Assembly (NCBI RefSeq): GCF_000236565.1
Contig: NZ_AHAM01000133.1
Coordinates: 1-51,727 of the forward strand
Reading direction: 5' to 3'
Origin: Mesorhizobium alhagi CCNWXJ12-2
GTDB taxonomy: Bacteria; Pseudomonadota; Alphaproteobacteria; Rhizobiales; Rhizobiaceae
Length of the DNA: 51,727 nt
A program made the position numbers and the translations under genes. The stretch's first letter is position 1. The number at the start of each line of letters is the position of its first letter. Below the pieces are notes generated by a model, which was not told the origin of the DNA, ran no database searches, and saw only the letters and a list, made by a program, of their open reading frames with translations. Shown here in pieces: positions 25,158 to 34,137 of this stretch.

Positions 25158-25585
25158 CCCGCCGGCTTCACCACATCAACCGGGCTGATGCCCAGGATAT
25201 CGAGCGTGCGGCGAAGCAGCCGCACTTCGTTTTCGGCGAGCTCGGAATCCGCCTTGGCGATCTCGGCCATGTGGCGCGCCAGCAATTTGCGGCGCTCGAC
25301 ATCGAGTTCGCCAAACAGCGCCAGTGCCTGCGCGCCGCTCGTCTCGTAGCCGAAATCATTCAGGTATTCGACGACACCGTCGAGGCTCTCGTCGCTGATC
25401 CCGAACGCCTCGCGGCAGATGCGGCGGAAAGTATCCATCTCGCTGTCGCTGACCGTCCCGTCAGCGAGGATCATGCGAAACAAAAGCAGGAGCTCGGCTG
25501 ACAGGACCGGATCGTCCGCCACCTTGCGAACGCCGGGGTCGCCATCAAACAGCGTCCGTATGCGGGCCAGCACTCCTGTCGCCAT
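25154..25585 (-). CDS. TerB-like protein
   Basis: A 143-residue all-helical cytoplasmic protein matching the TerB (tellurite resistance) fold. It has an acidic first half with LLLFRMILADGTVSDSEMDT and a second, repeat-like half with HMAEIAKADSELAENEVRLL. Each contains the ADG/S-x-x-E pattern typical of TerB metal-binding sites. TerB-like proteins are widespread and mostly of unknown function; a lone copy says nothing about tellurite. I chose the ATG complementary to 25583-25585, preceded by AGAAGGAAA; an ATG at 25609 is the alternative. It is divergent from the transporter gene at 25711. Confidence 0.75.
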   Translation of the reverse strand: MATGVLARIRTLFDGDPGVRKVADDPVLSAELLLLFRMILADGTVSDSEMDTFRRICREAFGISDESLDGVVEYLNDFGYETSGAQALALFGELDVERRKLLARHMAEIAKADSELAENEVRLLRRTLDILGISPVDVVKPAG

Positions 25586-25710
25586 CGAATTTTCCTTCTC
25601 GCGCGCCATGCAGAATACGTAGCGTGAAACGCGGCTTGCGCAAACTGGCCGTGTGTGGTCGAACGCTGCATATTTTTCACGGACCCCTCCGGCCAAGCGT
25701 TCCCCACAAC

Positions 25711-26496
25711 ATGTTCGATCTGGCCACCGAGACCATTGCCCTGCTCGCCCTTGCGGCCTTCTTCGCCGGCTTCATCGATTCGATCGCCGGCGGCGGCGGC
25801 CTGATAGCCGTCCCGGCGCTCCTGCTGGCTGGTCTCTCGCCGGTCGAGGCGCTCGGCACCAACAAGCTGCAAGGACTGTTCGGCTCAGGCTCGGCGACGA
25901 TCGCCTATGCCTCCAAAGGGCATGTCGATCTGCGCAGGCAATTGCCTTCGGCGCTTCTGTCTCTCTGTGGAGGCGTTGCAGGCGCGCTTCTGGCGACGAT
26001 CCTGCCCGGCGAATTGCTGCGCATCGCCCTGCCGTTCGTGCTGGTCGCCATTGCGCTCTATTTCGCCCTGAAGCCGAACATGGACGACATCGATCGCGCC
26101 CAGCGCCTGTCGCCGTTCCTGTTCGGGCTTCTGGTCGTTCCGGTGATCGGTTTTTACGACGGCGTCTTCGGTCCGGGAACCGGCTCGTTCTTCATGCTCG
26201 CTTTCGTCGCGCTCGCCGGATATGGTGTGCTGAAGGCGACCGCCCATACCAAGCTGCTCAATTTCGCCTCCAATATCGGCGGTTTCGCCGCTTTCGCTTT
26301 CGTCGGCGCGGTATCGTGGAAGATCGGGCTGATGATGGGCGTGGTGCAGTTTCTCGGCGCCCGTGTCGGCGCGGGGCTGGCAATCCGTAATGGCGCGAAG
26401 CTGATCAAGCCGCTGCTGGTGATCACCTGCATCGCGCTCGCCGTACGGCTGATGATGGATCCCACGCATCCGCTGCGCACCATGCTGGGTTTTTGA
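25711..26496 (+). CDS. TSUP-family (TauE/SafE) anion exporter
   Basis: A 261-residue membrane protein with about eight helices. It begins with the TauE/SafE signature FFAGFIDSIAGGGGLIAVPA followed by LGTNKLQGLFGSGSA. A second half-repeat reads IGFYDGVFGPGTGSFFMLAF. Members export sulfite, sulfoacetate or other organosulfur anions, or move other small anions. The presence of a probable sulfite dehydrogenase 8 kb away is suggestive, but the genes are not linked in an operon, so the substrate is open. The start at 25711 begins directly before the first helix. Confidence 0.87.
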   Translation: MFDLATETIALLALAAFFAGFIDSIAGGGGLIAVPALLLAGLSPVEALGTNKLQGLFGSGSATIAYASKGHVDLRRQLPSALLSLCGGVAGALLATILPGELLRIALPFVLVAIALYFALKPNMDDIDRAQRLSPFLFGLLVVPVIGFYDGVFGPGTGSFFMLAFVALAGYGVLKATAHTKLLNFASNIGGFAAFAFVGAVSWKIGLMMGVVQFLGARVGAGLAIRNGAKLIKPLLVITCIALAVRLMMDPTHPLRTMLGF

Positions 26497-26542
26497 CGGA
26501 CGTTTCGGGCCTTGCTAGGCTCCACGACAGTGGAGGCCGCAT

Positions 26543-27379
26543 ATGATCGCCGAGCCTGATGCCCCGCCGATACCTGCACCGCCACCAGCCGGCCAGTACA
26601 AGATGGTGCAGCGTGCGCCATGCCCGAGGCTGGACGGGATAATCTCCCGGTTGACCGGCTATTGCGAAGTGGCCGCCGGCCACTTCCGCCAGGTGGAGGC
26701 AGCATCGCTGGTGGTGCCTCTCGTGATCAACTTCAGCGGCTCGTTTGCGATCGGGCTTGGCCGCGCTCCCGGCGACAACGAACATTTCGGCAGCTTTGCG
26801 GCCGGCCTCTTTGCCGGGCCGGTGGTGATCGATTCGTTCGGAACCGCAAGCTGCGTCCAGATCGACTTCACACCACTCGCGGCGCGCCGTTTTTTCCGGA
26901 TGCCCATGACCGAACTGACCGACCGCATGGTGACGCTCGACGACGCGCTTGGCGCGGACGGACTGGCGTTGCGCGAAAGGCTGGCGAACGAGCCCGACTG
27001 GCATCGACGCCTCGATCTTGCCGAGCGTTTCGTCGAAACTCGCATCGCCGCCGCGCCGCCAAACAGGCCCGAAGTGGCTTGGGCATACGGCAACGTGCTT
27101 TCCACCGGCGGCCGCATGCCAGTGACCGCCATAGCCAAAGACATCGGCTGGAGCCGCAAGCACCTCGCCGGGCAGTTTACCGCCGAGACCGGGCTCGGGC
27201 CGAAGACATTTGCCCGCATCGTCCGCTTCAACCGCGCGCTGACGCTCGGCCAAGCCGGAACCAGCGGCTGGGCCGGCATTGCCGCGGAATGCGGCTATTC
27301 CGACCAGGCGCATCTGGCGCGGGAGTTTCGCGAAATGGCAGGCGCAACGCCGGGCTCGTGGAAGGCGCCAATCGCCTGA
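26543..27379 (+). CDS. AraC-family transcriptional regulator
   Basis: A 278-residue regulator with a C-terminal double helix-turn-helix domain (residues ~175-275). Landmarks are VTAIAKDIGWSRKHLAGQF and, in the second motif, IAAECGYSDQAHLAREFRE. The N-terminal ~160 residues form an effector domain without a recognisable ligand. GGAGG precedes the ATG. It lies 80 bp upstream of a VOC-family gene on the same strand, probably its target or operon partner. A single-gene autoregulated unit is the alternative. Confidence 0.86.
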   Translation: MIAEPDAPPIPAPPPAGQYKMVQRAPCPRLDGIISRLTGYCEVAAGHFRQVEAASLVVPLVINFSGSFAIGLGRAPGDNEHFGSFAAGLFAGPVVIDSFGTASCVQIDFTPLAARRFFRMPMTELTDRMVTLDDALGADGLALRERLANEPDWHRRLDLAERFVETRIAAAPPNRPEVAWAYGNVLSTGGRMPVTAIAKDIGWSRKHLAGQFTAETGLGPKTFARIVRFNRALTLGQAGTSGWAGIAAECGYSDQAHLAREFREMAGATPGSWKAPIA

Positions 27380-27459
27380 TGCGGTAACATTTCTTCAAGA
27401 CTGCCAGACGGCCGGCTGACAATCTGGGCCTATCGCAACCAATCCCGAAGAAGGATGTC

Positions 27460-27891
27460 ATGATGCCCGAAAACATCGAAGCACCCCGCATTTACGCGAC
27501 CTTCCGCTACAACGACGCAGCCAAGATGATCGACTGGCTGGTGAAAGCCTTCGGCTTCACCGTGCACGCCAGATACGCTGACGCCGACGGCGTAATCCAG
27601 CATGCGCAATTGGCCTTTGGCTCCTCGATGATCATGGTCGGCAATGTGCGCGATGACGCCTATGGCAGGATGGTCGGCGGTCCCGGCTCCCAGGGCGGCA
27701 AATCGGTCTATGTCGCCGCCGATAACCCGGACGAAATCTATGCGCGCGCCAAGACGGCAGGCGCGAAGATCCTGGAGGAGCCGACCAATCGCGACTATGG
27801 CAGCCGCGATTTCGTTTGCGCCGATCCGGAGGGCAATGTCTGGTCCTTCGGCACCTACTGGCCGAAGGCGAACGAACCGGCGATGAGCTGA
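27460..27891 (+). CDS. VOC-family (glyoxalase/bleomycin-resistance-like) protein
   Basis: A 143-residue vicinal-oxygen-chelate protein of the PhnB/YycE-like type. Paired beta-alpha-beta-beta-beta modules are visible, with YNDAAKMIDWLVKAFGF at the start and ending RDFVCADPEGNVWSFGTYW. Metal-ligand candidates are the His of IQHAQLAFG and a C-terminal Glu in DPEGNVW. No substrate can be assigned. Two adjacent ATGs (27460, 27463) follow GAAGGA; either may be used. It lies just after an AraC regulator and 10 nt before a cupin gene, so the three may be coexpressed. Confidence 0.82.
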   Translation: MMPENIEAPRIYATFRYNDAAKMIDWLVKAFGFTVHARYADADGVIQHAQLAFGSSMIMVGNVRDDAYGRMVGGPGSQGGKSVYVAADNPDEIYARAKTAGAKILEEPTNRDYGSRDFVCADPEGNVWSFGTYWPKANEPAMS

Positions 27892-27901
27892 GGGCGTTGG
27901 G

Positions 27902-28312
27902 ATGGGCGACGACCGGCACAAGGCGCGACTGCCAGTAATGCTATCTCCGGGCGAAGGCCGCATCTACCGGACGCCGACCATGCGCGCCGTCTTCAAGGCC
28001 GACGGCGAGGAGACCGCGAACCGCTATTCAGTCTCCGAATGGTGGCTGCAACCGGGCAGCGATGGTCCAGGCGCCCATTCTCACGAAGCGAACGATGAGA
28101 TTTTCTGGGTTATCGAGGGGACGCCCTCTTTGCTGGTCGGCGACGAGTGGATCGACGCTCCGGCCGGAAGCTGCATCGTCATCCCGGCCGGGATCACGCA
28201 CGATTTCGCGAACAGGACCAACGCCCTCGCCGGACTGTTCAACGTGTTCATCCCCGGTGGCTTCGAGCCACAAATGCCGGCAATCGTAAAATGGTTCGAG
28301 GAGAACCGTTGA
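27902..28312 (+). CDS. Single-domain cupin protein
   Basis: A 136-residue cupin. Motif 1 is GPGAHSHEANDEIFWVIEG, with His, His and Glu metal ligands. Motif 2 is APAGSCIVIPAGITHDFANR, with the fourth ligand His. Such proteins range from metal-dependent enzymes to sugar or small-molecule binders; nothing here decides between them. The gene follows the VOC gene by 10 nt on the same strand and is probably cotranscribed with it. It converges on cobQ, with 13 nt between the ends. Confidence 0.82.
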   Translation: MGDDRHKARLPVMLSPGEGRIYRTPTMRAVFKADGEETANRYSVSEWWLQPGSDGPGAHSHEANDEIFWVIEGTPSLLVGDEWIDAPAGSCIVIPAGITHDFANRTNALAGLFNVFIPGGFEPQMPAIVKWFEENR

Positions 28313-28325
28313 GAGTTGCAGCGTA

Positions 28326-29795
28326 TCAGCGCGCGGCGGCGAAGATCGCGTCACAGTCGAGATGGGTTTCAAGCTGGGCGGATATCTCGTCCAGCGCCCG
28401 TTCGATTTCGGCGCGATAGTCGACGCCGCCGCCCCTGACACCCAGGCTTTCGAGGAAGCGCGCGCGAAACCGGTCGGCGCCGAACAGCCCGTGCATGTAA
28501 GTCCCGAAGACCTTGCCGTCCGCCGATGTCGCGCCGTCCTCGACGCCGTCGATGACGGCTGCCGGGCGCAGGCAGTCCGGACCCGTGGTCTTGCCGAGAT
28601 GGATCTCGTAACCTTCCACCGGCACACCGAAATGCGTCGAGTGCGCGGTCACGTTGCGCACCGTTTTTTCCGGCTCCATCACCGTCTCGATGTCGAGAAG
28701 GCCGAGCCCTTCCGCCTCTCTCACGCTGCCCTCGATCCCTTCGGGATCGCGCACGGTCCGGCCCAGCATCTGGTAGCCGCCGCACAGGCCGACGACATGG
28801 CCGCCGCGCCGCCTATGCTCGAGAAGGTCGCGGTCCCAGCCGTTTTCGCGGAATTTCATGAGATCGCCGATCGTCGATTTCGAGCCGGGAATGACGATCA
28901 GCCCGGCATCCTGCGGCAGCCTCTCGCCCGGCCGCACGAACACCACCTCCACCTGCGGTTCGGCGCGCAGCGGGTCGAGATCGTCGAAATTCGCGATGCG
29001 CCCGAGCACCGGCACTGCCACCTTAAGCGCACGGCTCTCGCCCGCTGCCAGTCGCTCCAGGACGACCGAATCTTCGGAGGGCAGTATTGCCGCCGCCTTC
29101 AGCCACGGCACGACGCCAAAGCAGCGCCAGCCGGTGAATTTCTCGATTGCGGCGATGCCGTCATCGAACAGAGTGACATCGCCGCGAAACTTGTTGATGA
29201 GATAACCGACAATCATGCGCCGGTCCTCCTCGGGCAGGATCAGATGCGTGCCCGCGACCGACGCGATGACGCCGCCACGGTCGATGTCGCCAACCAACAC
29301 GACGGGGACATCGGCTCGCGTGGCAAATCCCATATTGGCGATGTCGCGCGGCCTGAGGTTGATTTCGGCCGGAGACCCCGCCCCTTCGACGATGATCAGG
29401 TCGGCGCCCTCCCCGACCTTCTTCCACGAATCGAGCACGGCCTCGAACAGCCGGGGCTTCAGCGTCTGGTAATCGCGCGCCCGCGCTTCGCCAAACACCT
29501 TGCCTTGAACAATGACCTGCGCGCCGACATCGCTTTGGGGCTTGAGCAGCACCGGATTCATGTGGATCGACGGCGCCACGCCGCAGGCCATCGCCTGCAG
29601 CCATTGCGCGCGGCCGATCTCGCCGCCGCCCGGCTCGCCCGGAATATCGGCGACTGCGGCATTGTTCGACATGTTCTGCGGCTTGAACGGCCGCACCTTC
29701 AGCCCGCGATTTCGCGCGGCGCGGCACAAGCCGGCAACCAGCACCGTCTTGCCGACATCCGAACCCGTGCCCTGCAGCATGATTGCCCTGACCAT
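28326..29795 (-). CDS. cobQ: Cobyric acid synthase CobQ
   Basis: A 489-residue enzyme that amidates four side chains of adenosylcobyrinic a,c-diamide to give adenosylcobyric acid in B12 synthesis. The N-terminal ATP-binding part starts MLQGTGSDVGKTVLVAGLCR with a P-loop. The C-terminal glutamine amidotransferase part has the nucleophile Cys in GHVVGLCGGYQMLGR. I start at ATG 29795; an in-frame GTG at 29804 would overlap the upstream gene's stop. No other cobalamin gene is in the window. Its 5' end touches the DMSP-lyase-like cupin gene, so the two may share a transcript. Confidence 0.94.
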   Translation of the reverse strand: MVRAIMLQGTGSDVGKTVLVAGLCRAARNRGLKVRPFKPQNMSNNAAVADIPGEPGGGEIGRAQWLQAMACGVAPSIHMNPVLLKPQSDVGAQVIVQGKVFGEARARDYQTLKPRLFEAVLDSWKKVGEGADLIIVEGAGSPAEINLRPRDIANMGFATRADVPVVLVGDIDRGGVIASVAGTHLILPEEDRRMIVGYLINKFRGDVTLFDDGIAAIEKFTGWRCFGVVPWLKAAAILPSEDSVVLERLAAGESRALKVAVPVLGRIANFDDLDPLRAEPQVEVVFVRPGERLPQDAGLIVIPGSKSTIGDLMKFRENGWDRDLLEHRRRGGHVVGLCGGYQMLGRTVRDPEGIEGSVREAEGLGLLDIETVMEPEKTVRNVTAHSTHFGVPVEGYEIHLGKTTGPDCLRPAAVIDGVEDGATSADGKVFGTYMHGLFGADRFRARFLESLGVRGGGVDYRAEIERALDEISAQLETHLDCDAIFAAAR

Positions 29796-29797
29796 GG

Positions 29798-30412
29798 TCA
29801 GCACCCGCCCGCTTCGACCGAACCGGTTACCGTCGAGCGCTCGGCCAGCGGTCCACCGCGCCAGAGATACAGCGCCAGCAGCGGCTCGCTTCCGGTTCTC
29901 ATCGCATGATTGACGCCGGACTCATGATGAATGACTTCCCCGGCTTCCTGCCGCCGGAACGGCTCGTCGGCCATGCGCCATTCCGCGCCGCCGGTCAGCG
30001 GAATATAGATCTCCTCGGCGACGTGGTGATGGTCCGGATAAAGAATGTCCGGGCCGAGGATCAGGAAACCGCCCGCCGCGGCATTACTGGCGAAATGCCC
30101 GCGCGTGCCGAACGCTTCCAGCCAACCGTAATTGTCTATGAAGCGCTTGCCGAAATCGGCGGCCGTATAGGTCTGTCCCCAACGGAATGCATGGCGGTGC
30201 TCGGCCAGCAGGCCGGCAAGCCGCCGCGCCGGCGGAGGCACAAGCTCGGCCGCCCGATCGAGATGCGCGAGGCATGCAAGCGGATTCGGCTCAAGCGGCC
30301 GCGACGGCATCGACCAGTCGATGCCGCGGGCGAAGCCGCGAAGGGTCTCGTTGTCAAACCCGGTCAGATAGCCGCGGAAAGTCCGGAGCAGTTCATCGAA
30401 AATTGTCGTCAC
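29798..30412 (-). CDS. Cupin of the dimethylsulfoniopropionate (DMSP) lyase family, DddQ/DddL-like
   Basis: A 204-residue protein. Its C-terminal cupin carries PDHHHVAEEIYIPLTGG (His128, His130, Glu134, Tyr136) and a second motif ending SGVNHAMRT (His169). This spacing and the HAMRT ending match the cupin DMSP lyases DddL, DddQ, DddW and DddK, which split DMSP into dimethyl sulfide and acrylate with a metal and a catalytic Tyr. The ~100-residue helical N-terminus is also DddQ/DddL-like in size. Many terrestrial rhizobial homologues are annotated this way without proof of activity. It is divergent from an acyl-CoA dehydrogenase gene and upstream of cobQ. Confidence 0.68.
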   Translation of the reverse strand: MTTIFDELLRTFRGYLTGFDNETLRGFARGIDWSMPSRPLEPNPLACLAHLDRAAELVPPPARRLAGLLAEHRHAFRWGQTYTAADFGKRFIDNYGWLEAFGTRGHFASNAAAGGFLILGPDILYPDHHHVAEEIYIPLTGGAEWRMADEPFRRQEAGEVIHHESGVNHAMRTGSEPLLALYLWRGGPLAERSTVTGSVEAGGC

Positions 30413-30529
30413 GCCGGGTCTCCGGAAGCGTTTTCATGCACATCGGCTCCGCATCGGAGCGGGTTGCGCGGGCGCATCATTGGTCTAGATTGATCCTCAC
30501 GCATAGCCAAAAACGTCAGGGAGGACGCC

Positions 30530-31705
30530 ATGGACGCCGCTGTAGGCCCGACCGCTGGCCAGTTCGACTTGAACGAGGATCAGCGCGCCATCCAGGAAAT
30601 GGCCGAGGCCTTCGCCGCCGATCGCGTCGCTCCCAATGCGCTCGAATGGGACCGCAACCGTCATTTCCCGAGCGATGTGATCCGCGAAACCGGTCCCCTA
30701 GGGCTGGGCGGCATCTACATTGCGGAGGACGTCGGCGGCTCCGGCCTCGGCCGCCTCGACGCGGTGCTCATCTTCGAAGCCCTGTCGCGCGCCTGTCCCG
30801 GCTTTGCCTCATTCATCTCGATCCACAACATGGCTGCGTGGATGATCGACAAGTACGGCAGCGAGGAACAGCGCCAGCGGCTGCTGCCGAAGCTGACCTC
30901 GATGGAATGGCTGGGCAGCTACTGCCTGACCGAGCCCGGCTCGGGTTCGGATGCGGCAGCGTTGAAGACAAGGGCGGTACGCAGCCCCGGCAACGGCGGC
31001 GACTATGTCGTGAACGGCGCCAAGCAATTCATCTCGGGCGCCGGCGACAGCGACGTCTACGTGACCATGGTGCGCACCGGCGAGGAGGGTCCGAAGGGCA
31101 TCTCGACGTTGGTCATCCCGAAGGATGCGCCGGGTCTGTCGTTCGGCGCACTCGAGAACAAGATGGGCTGGCACATGCAGTCGACCCGCCAGGTGATTTT
31201 CGAGGACTGCAAAGTTCCCGCCGAGAACCTTTTGTCGGGTGAAGGCGCGGGTTTCGGCATCGCCATGGCCGGGCTTGATGGCGGCCGGCTGAACATCGCC
31301 GCCTGTTCTCTCGGCGGTGCGCAATCCGCCCTCGACAAGGCGATCGCCTACACTGCCGAGCGCAAGGCTTTCGGCAAGCCAATCAACCAATTCCAGGCGC
31401 TGCAGTTCAAGCTCGCCGACATGGAAACCGAATTGCAGGCGGCGCGGATTTTCCTCTACACGGCCGCCGCCAAGCTCGACCGCAAGGCGCCGGACGCCGG
31501 CAAATGGTCGGCAATGGCCAAGCGCCTCGTCACCGACACCGGCTTCAACGTCGCCAACGACGCGCTGCAACTGCATGGCGGTTACGGCTATCTGCACGAC
31601 TACGGCATCGAGAAGCTGGTGCGCGATCTGAGAGTCCACCAGATTCTTGAAGGCACCAACGAAATCATGCGCGTCATCATCGCGCGCTCGCTGGTTGGGC
31701 GCTGA
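30530..31705 (+). CDS. Acyl-CoA dehydrogenase, probable isobutyryl-CoA dehydrogenase
   Basis: A 391-residue FAD enzyme. The family signatures are YCLTEPGSGSDAAALKTRA near residue 130 and, near the C-terminus, LHGGYGYLHDYGIEKLVRD and ILEGTNEIMRVI; the Glu of EGTNE is the expected catalytic base. GGGAGG precedes the ATG. The next gene, 24 nt downstream, encodes 3-hydroxyisobutyrate dehydrogenase, so the pair belongs to valine degradation. That context favours isobutyryl-CoA over other short chains. It is divergent from the DMSP-lyase-like cupin, so a role with acryloyl- or propionyl-CoA is a speculative alternative. Confidence 0.85.
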   Translation: MDAAVGPTAGQFDLNEDQRAIQEMAEAFAADRVAPNALEWDRNRHFPSDVIRETGPLGLGGIYIAEDVGGSGLGRLDAVLIFEALSRACPGFASFISIHNMAAWMIDKYGSEEQRQRLLPKLTSMEWLGSYCLTEPGSGSDAAALKTRAVRSPGNGGDYVVNGAKQFISGAGDSDVYVTMVRTGEEGPKGISTLVIPKDAPGLSFGALENKMGWHMQSTRQVIFEDCKVPAENLLSGEGAGFGIAMAGLDGGRLNIAACSLGGAQSALDKAIAYTAERKAFGKPINQFQALQFKLADMETELQAARIFLYTAAAKLDRKAPDAGKWSAMAKRLVTDTGFNVANDALQLHGGYGYLHDYGIEKLVRDLRVHQILEGTNEIMRVIIARSLVGR

Positions 31706-31729
31706 ACCAGAAAATATCGGGAGAGACTG

Positions 31730-32614
31730 ATGACGACGATCGGCTTCATAGGCCTCGGCAATATGGGCAACCCGATGGCCGCCAATCTGGTCAAGGCCGG
31801 ATACGCGGTACATGGCTTCGACCTTGTCCCGGAGAACCTTAAAACGGCGCGCGACAACGGCGTGGTCGTCATGGCGAACGGCGTCGCGGCGGCCAAGGAT
31901 GCGGAGATCGTCATCACCATGCTGCCGGCCGGCAAGCATGTCCTATCAGTCTATGAGGACATCGCGCCGAAGGCCGCCAAGGGAACACTGTTCATCGACT
32001 CATCGACCATCGATGTCGATTCGGCGCGCAAGGCGCACGCAATCGCCGGCAAGCACGGCTTGCTGTCGATCGACGCGCCGGTTTCGGGCGGCACCGGTGG
32101 AGCGGCCGCCGGCACCCTCACCTTCATGGCCGGCGGCTCGAAGGAGGCTTTCGCCAAGGCCGAGCCTGTTCTGCAACCAATGGCCGGGCGCATCGTCCAC
32201 TGCGGCGATGCCGGGGCAGGCCAGGCAGCAAAAATCTGCAACAACATGATCCTTGGCGTCTCTATGATCGGGGTCGCCGAAGCGTTCGTGCTCGCTGAGA
32301 AGCTCGGCCTGTCGCATCAGGCGCTGTTCGATGTCGCGTCGACCTCATCCGGCCAATGCTGGTCCCTGACGACTTACTGTCCGGTGCCCGGCCCGGTGCC
32401 CAACTCCCCCGCCAATCGCGACTACCAGCCCGGTTTTGCGGCGGCGCTGATGCTGAAGGACCTGAAACTGGCACAGGAGGCCGCGCAGCAATCCGGCGCC
32501 GTGACGCCGCTCGGGGCCGAAGCCGCCCAGCTCTATGCGCTGTTCAACGCGCAAGGCCACGGCGGAGCGGATTTTTCCGGCATCATAAAGTTCCTGCGCG
32601 GCGATTCCGCCTGA
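31730..32614 (+). CDS. mmsB: 3-hydroxyisobutyrate dehydrogenase
   Basis: A 294-residue beta-hydroxyacid dehydrogenase that oxidises 3-hydroxyisobutyrate to methylmalonate semialdehyde with NAD. The N-terminal nucleotide-binding motif is IGFIGLGNMGNPMAANL. The substrate motif is DAPVSGGTGGAAAGTL. The catalytic Lys lies in GAGQAAKICNNMIL. GGGAGAG precedes the ATG, and it follows the acyl-CoA dehydrogenase by 24 nt, forming a valine-catabolic operon. The companion mmsA dehydrogenase is not in the window. Confidence 0.92.
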   Translation: MTTIGFIGLGNMGNPMAANLVKAGYAVHGFDLVPENLKTARDNGVVVMANGVAAAKDAEIVITMLPAGKHVLSVYEDIAPKAAKGTLFIDSSTIDVDSARKAHAIAGKHGLLSIDAPVSGGTGGAAAGTLTFMAGGSKEAFAKAEPVLQPMAGRIVHCGDAGAGQAAKICNNMILGVSMIGVAEAFVLAEKLGLSHQALFDVASTSSGQCWSLTTYCPVPGPVPNSPANRDYQPGFAAALMLKDLKLAQEAAQQSGAVTPLGAEAAQLYALFNAQGHGGADFSGIIKFLRGDSA

Positions 32615-32908
32615 TCTTCGCCGGCTGCAAGATTCTTCGGCAAAAGGTCCAAAATCGTTGCAAATTTAGGTTTGCTTAAGCTCTCGATAACCACGCAGTA
32701 ACAATGTCCGGCTAGAACGAATTCAAGGGCGGTCATTCGCAGCCGCCCCACCGCTCCGGATCAGGTCTCGCGTACCGGAGCTGTTTACTTTCGCAGCGTC
32801 TGTGTCGCGAAGGGCCATGCGTTTGTTGGCAAAGCCGTGTTCCTCCGTAGCCGGACGAGCGCGGTCTTTGCCGTAGTCACCCCATCAGCCCGAAATTCAT
32901 CTCTCGCA
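32615..32908. other. Intergenic region with no recognised gene
   Basis: Nearly 300 bp between the convergent ends of mmsB and the Coa1-like gene. It is moderately AT-rich around 32650-32700. A short GGGCGG…CCGCCC complementarity near 32727-32750 could fold as a weak hairpin. I see no convincing small gene, RNA or terminator T-tract. Confidence 0.5.
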
Positions 32909-33553
32909 TCATATCCCCATAGCGGCGTCGGGGATCTGGATATTGTCCTTGTTGACGAGGACGATCGGCGCATCGGAACCGTCGACTCTGATGACAAGCA
33001 GGCGCATGTCCCACTCCCCTCCCCGCCGCACAGCGTGCGAGATCGCCGAGCCGGTTCCCTTGTCCCCATGGAGCGGAATGTCGAGCTTCGCGTCCCCGGT
33101 GCCGTCCGCATTGACGCTGACATTGCCGCTGATCCAGTAGCTGTCCACCACATCGGTTCCGATGGCCGCCTTCACGCGATCGTCGGCGCGAACCTGATCC
33201 ATCGTCATCTGGTAAGCGTCGCTGCTCTTCATCATGTATGGAATTCCGCCGATCAGGCCTGCAACACCACCGATCACTGCGATCCAGATGAGCAGGCCGG
33301 CGATCGCCCAATTGCGCTGGGCCCTGCGGAAATGCTCCGTGTCGCGCCAGTAACGGTTGCGCCAGGCCCAACGGCTGCCCCGCGCGCCGAGCACGAAGAT
33401 CATGACGATATTGACAACCGGTATCAGCGCCAGAAGCGCGATGTACGTACTGTTCCCGATCCCCCAGATCCAGTTCAGGAAGAACGCACCCCAATTCCAG
33501 CGATCGAGTTCCGACGGGATTTCGGCCGGTTGGTTGAGCGGTTGATCGGCCAT
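32909..33553 (-). CDS. Coa1-like membrane protein (cytochrome oxidase assembly family)
   Basis: A 214-residue protein with a hydrophobic N-terminal half. NWGAFFLNWIWGIGNSTY is an aromatic motif found in several bacterial two-helix membrane domains; it is followed by two membrane segments and then IAGLLIWIAVIGGVAGLIGG. The C-terminal ~90 residues form a soluble domain with a conserved-looking GDAKLDIPLHGDKGTG, as in Coa1/DUF1783 proteins. Mitochondrial Coa1 helps assemble cytochrome oxidase, and the bacterial role is not established. GGGAACC precedes the ATG. Monocistronic as far as visible. Confidence 0.65.
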   Translation of the reverse strand: MADQPLNQPAEIPSELDRWNWGAFFLNWIWGIGNSTYIALLALIPVVNIVMIFVLGARGSRWAWRNRYWRDTEHFRRAQRNWAIAGLLIWIAVIGGVAGLIGGIPYMMKSSDAYQMTMDQVRADDRVKAAIGTDVVDSYWISGNVSVNADGTGDAKLDIPLHGDKGTGSAISHAVRRGGEWDMRLLVIRVDGSDAPIVLVNKDNIQIPDAAMGI

Positions 33554-33664
33554 TCTGGTTCCCGTTCGTTTATAGCGGGCGAATGCTAGCGCATGATCCC
33601 GAAAGTTGCAGCCAGGACGCCTTGAAGGAAAACGCCGCCCGATATCGTCAGAGTCGCGATATCG

Positions 33665-34075
33665 TCAAGGTCGCGGCTCGAATTGCACGTCGACCGGCGG
33701 ACGCAGCGCGTTCGCGAGGCGGTTCGTCTGGTTGGCCATGCCGACCACGGCAAGAAGCTCCATCATCTGCGCTTCGCTCATGCCCAGCTTGCGCGCCGAT
33801 GCCGTGTGCGAATAGGTGCAGTATTCGCAGCCGTTCGTCGCCGATACGGCGATGTAGATCATCTCCTTGACCAACGGATCCAGCGCACCCGGCGCCATCA
33901 CTTCCTTGATCGTTTCCCAGGTTCGCTTGAGGACGGCCGGATCGTGCGCGAGCACCTTCCAGAAATTATTGACCCAGTCGACCTGGCGCGTCGCCATTAT
34001 GTCATCATAGACGGCGCGCACGGCCTCGTCGGCCATCTCGTATTCGATAAGGGGTACGAGCGGTTTTCCGGTCAT
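33665..34075 (-). CDS. Carboxymuconolactone decarboxylase / AhpD-like protein
   Basis: A 136-residue helical protein. It has the AhpD-type redox motif CEYCTYSHTASARKLG (Cys-x2-Cys…His) used by peroxidase-partner members of the CMD family. The tail LAVVGMANQTNRLANAL is also typical. Enzymes with this motif act as alkylhydroperoxidase-like disulfide reductants; true decarboxylases lack the CxxC. I take the ATG complementary to 34073-34075. The frame continues far upstream, but that part overlaps the aminotransferase gene antiphase. It follows the aminotransferase gene by ~60 bp and may share its transcript. Confidence 0.82.
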   Translation of the reverse strand: MTGKPLVPLIEYEMADEAVRAVYDDIMATRQVDWVNNFWKVLAHDPAVLKRTWETIKEVMAPGALDPLVKEMIYIAVSATNGCEYCTYSHTASARKLGMSEAQMMELLAVVGMANQTNRLANALRPPVDVQFEPRP

Positions 34076-34137
34076 CGACAAACTCTCTTCTGGTGCGGGC
34101 AAGAACCGCCGTCCTGCCCGTGGCGGCGTCTGCAGCC

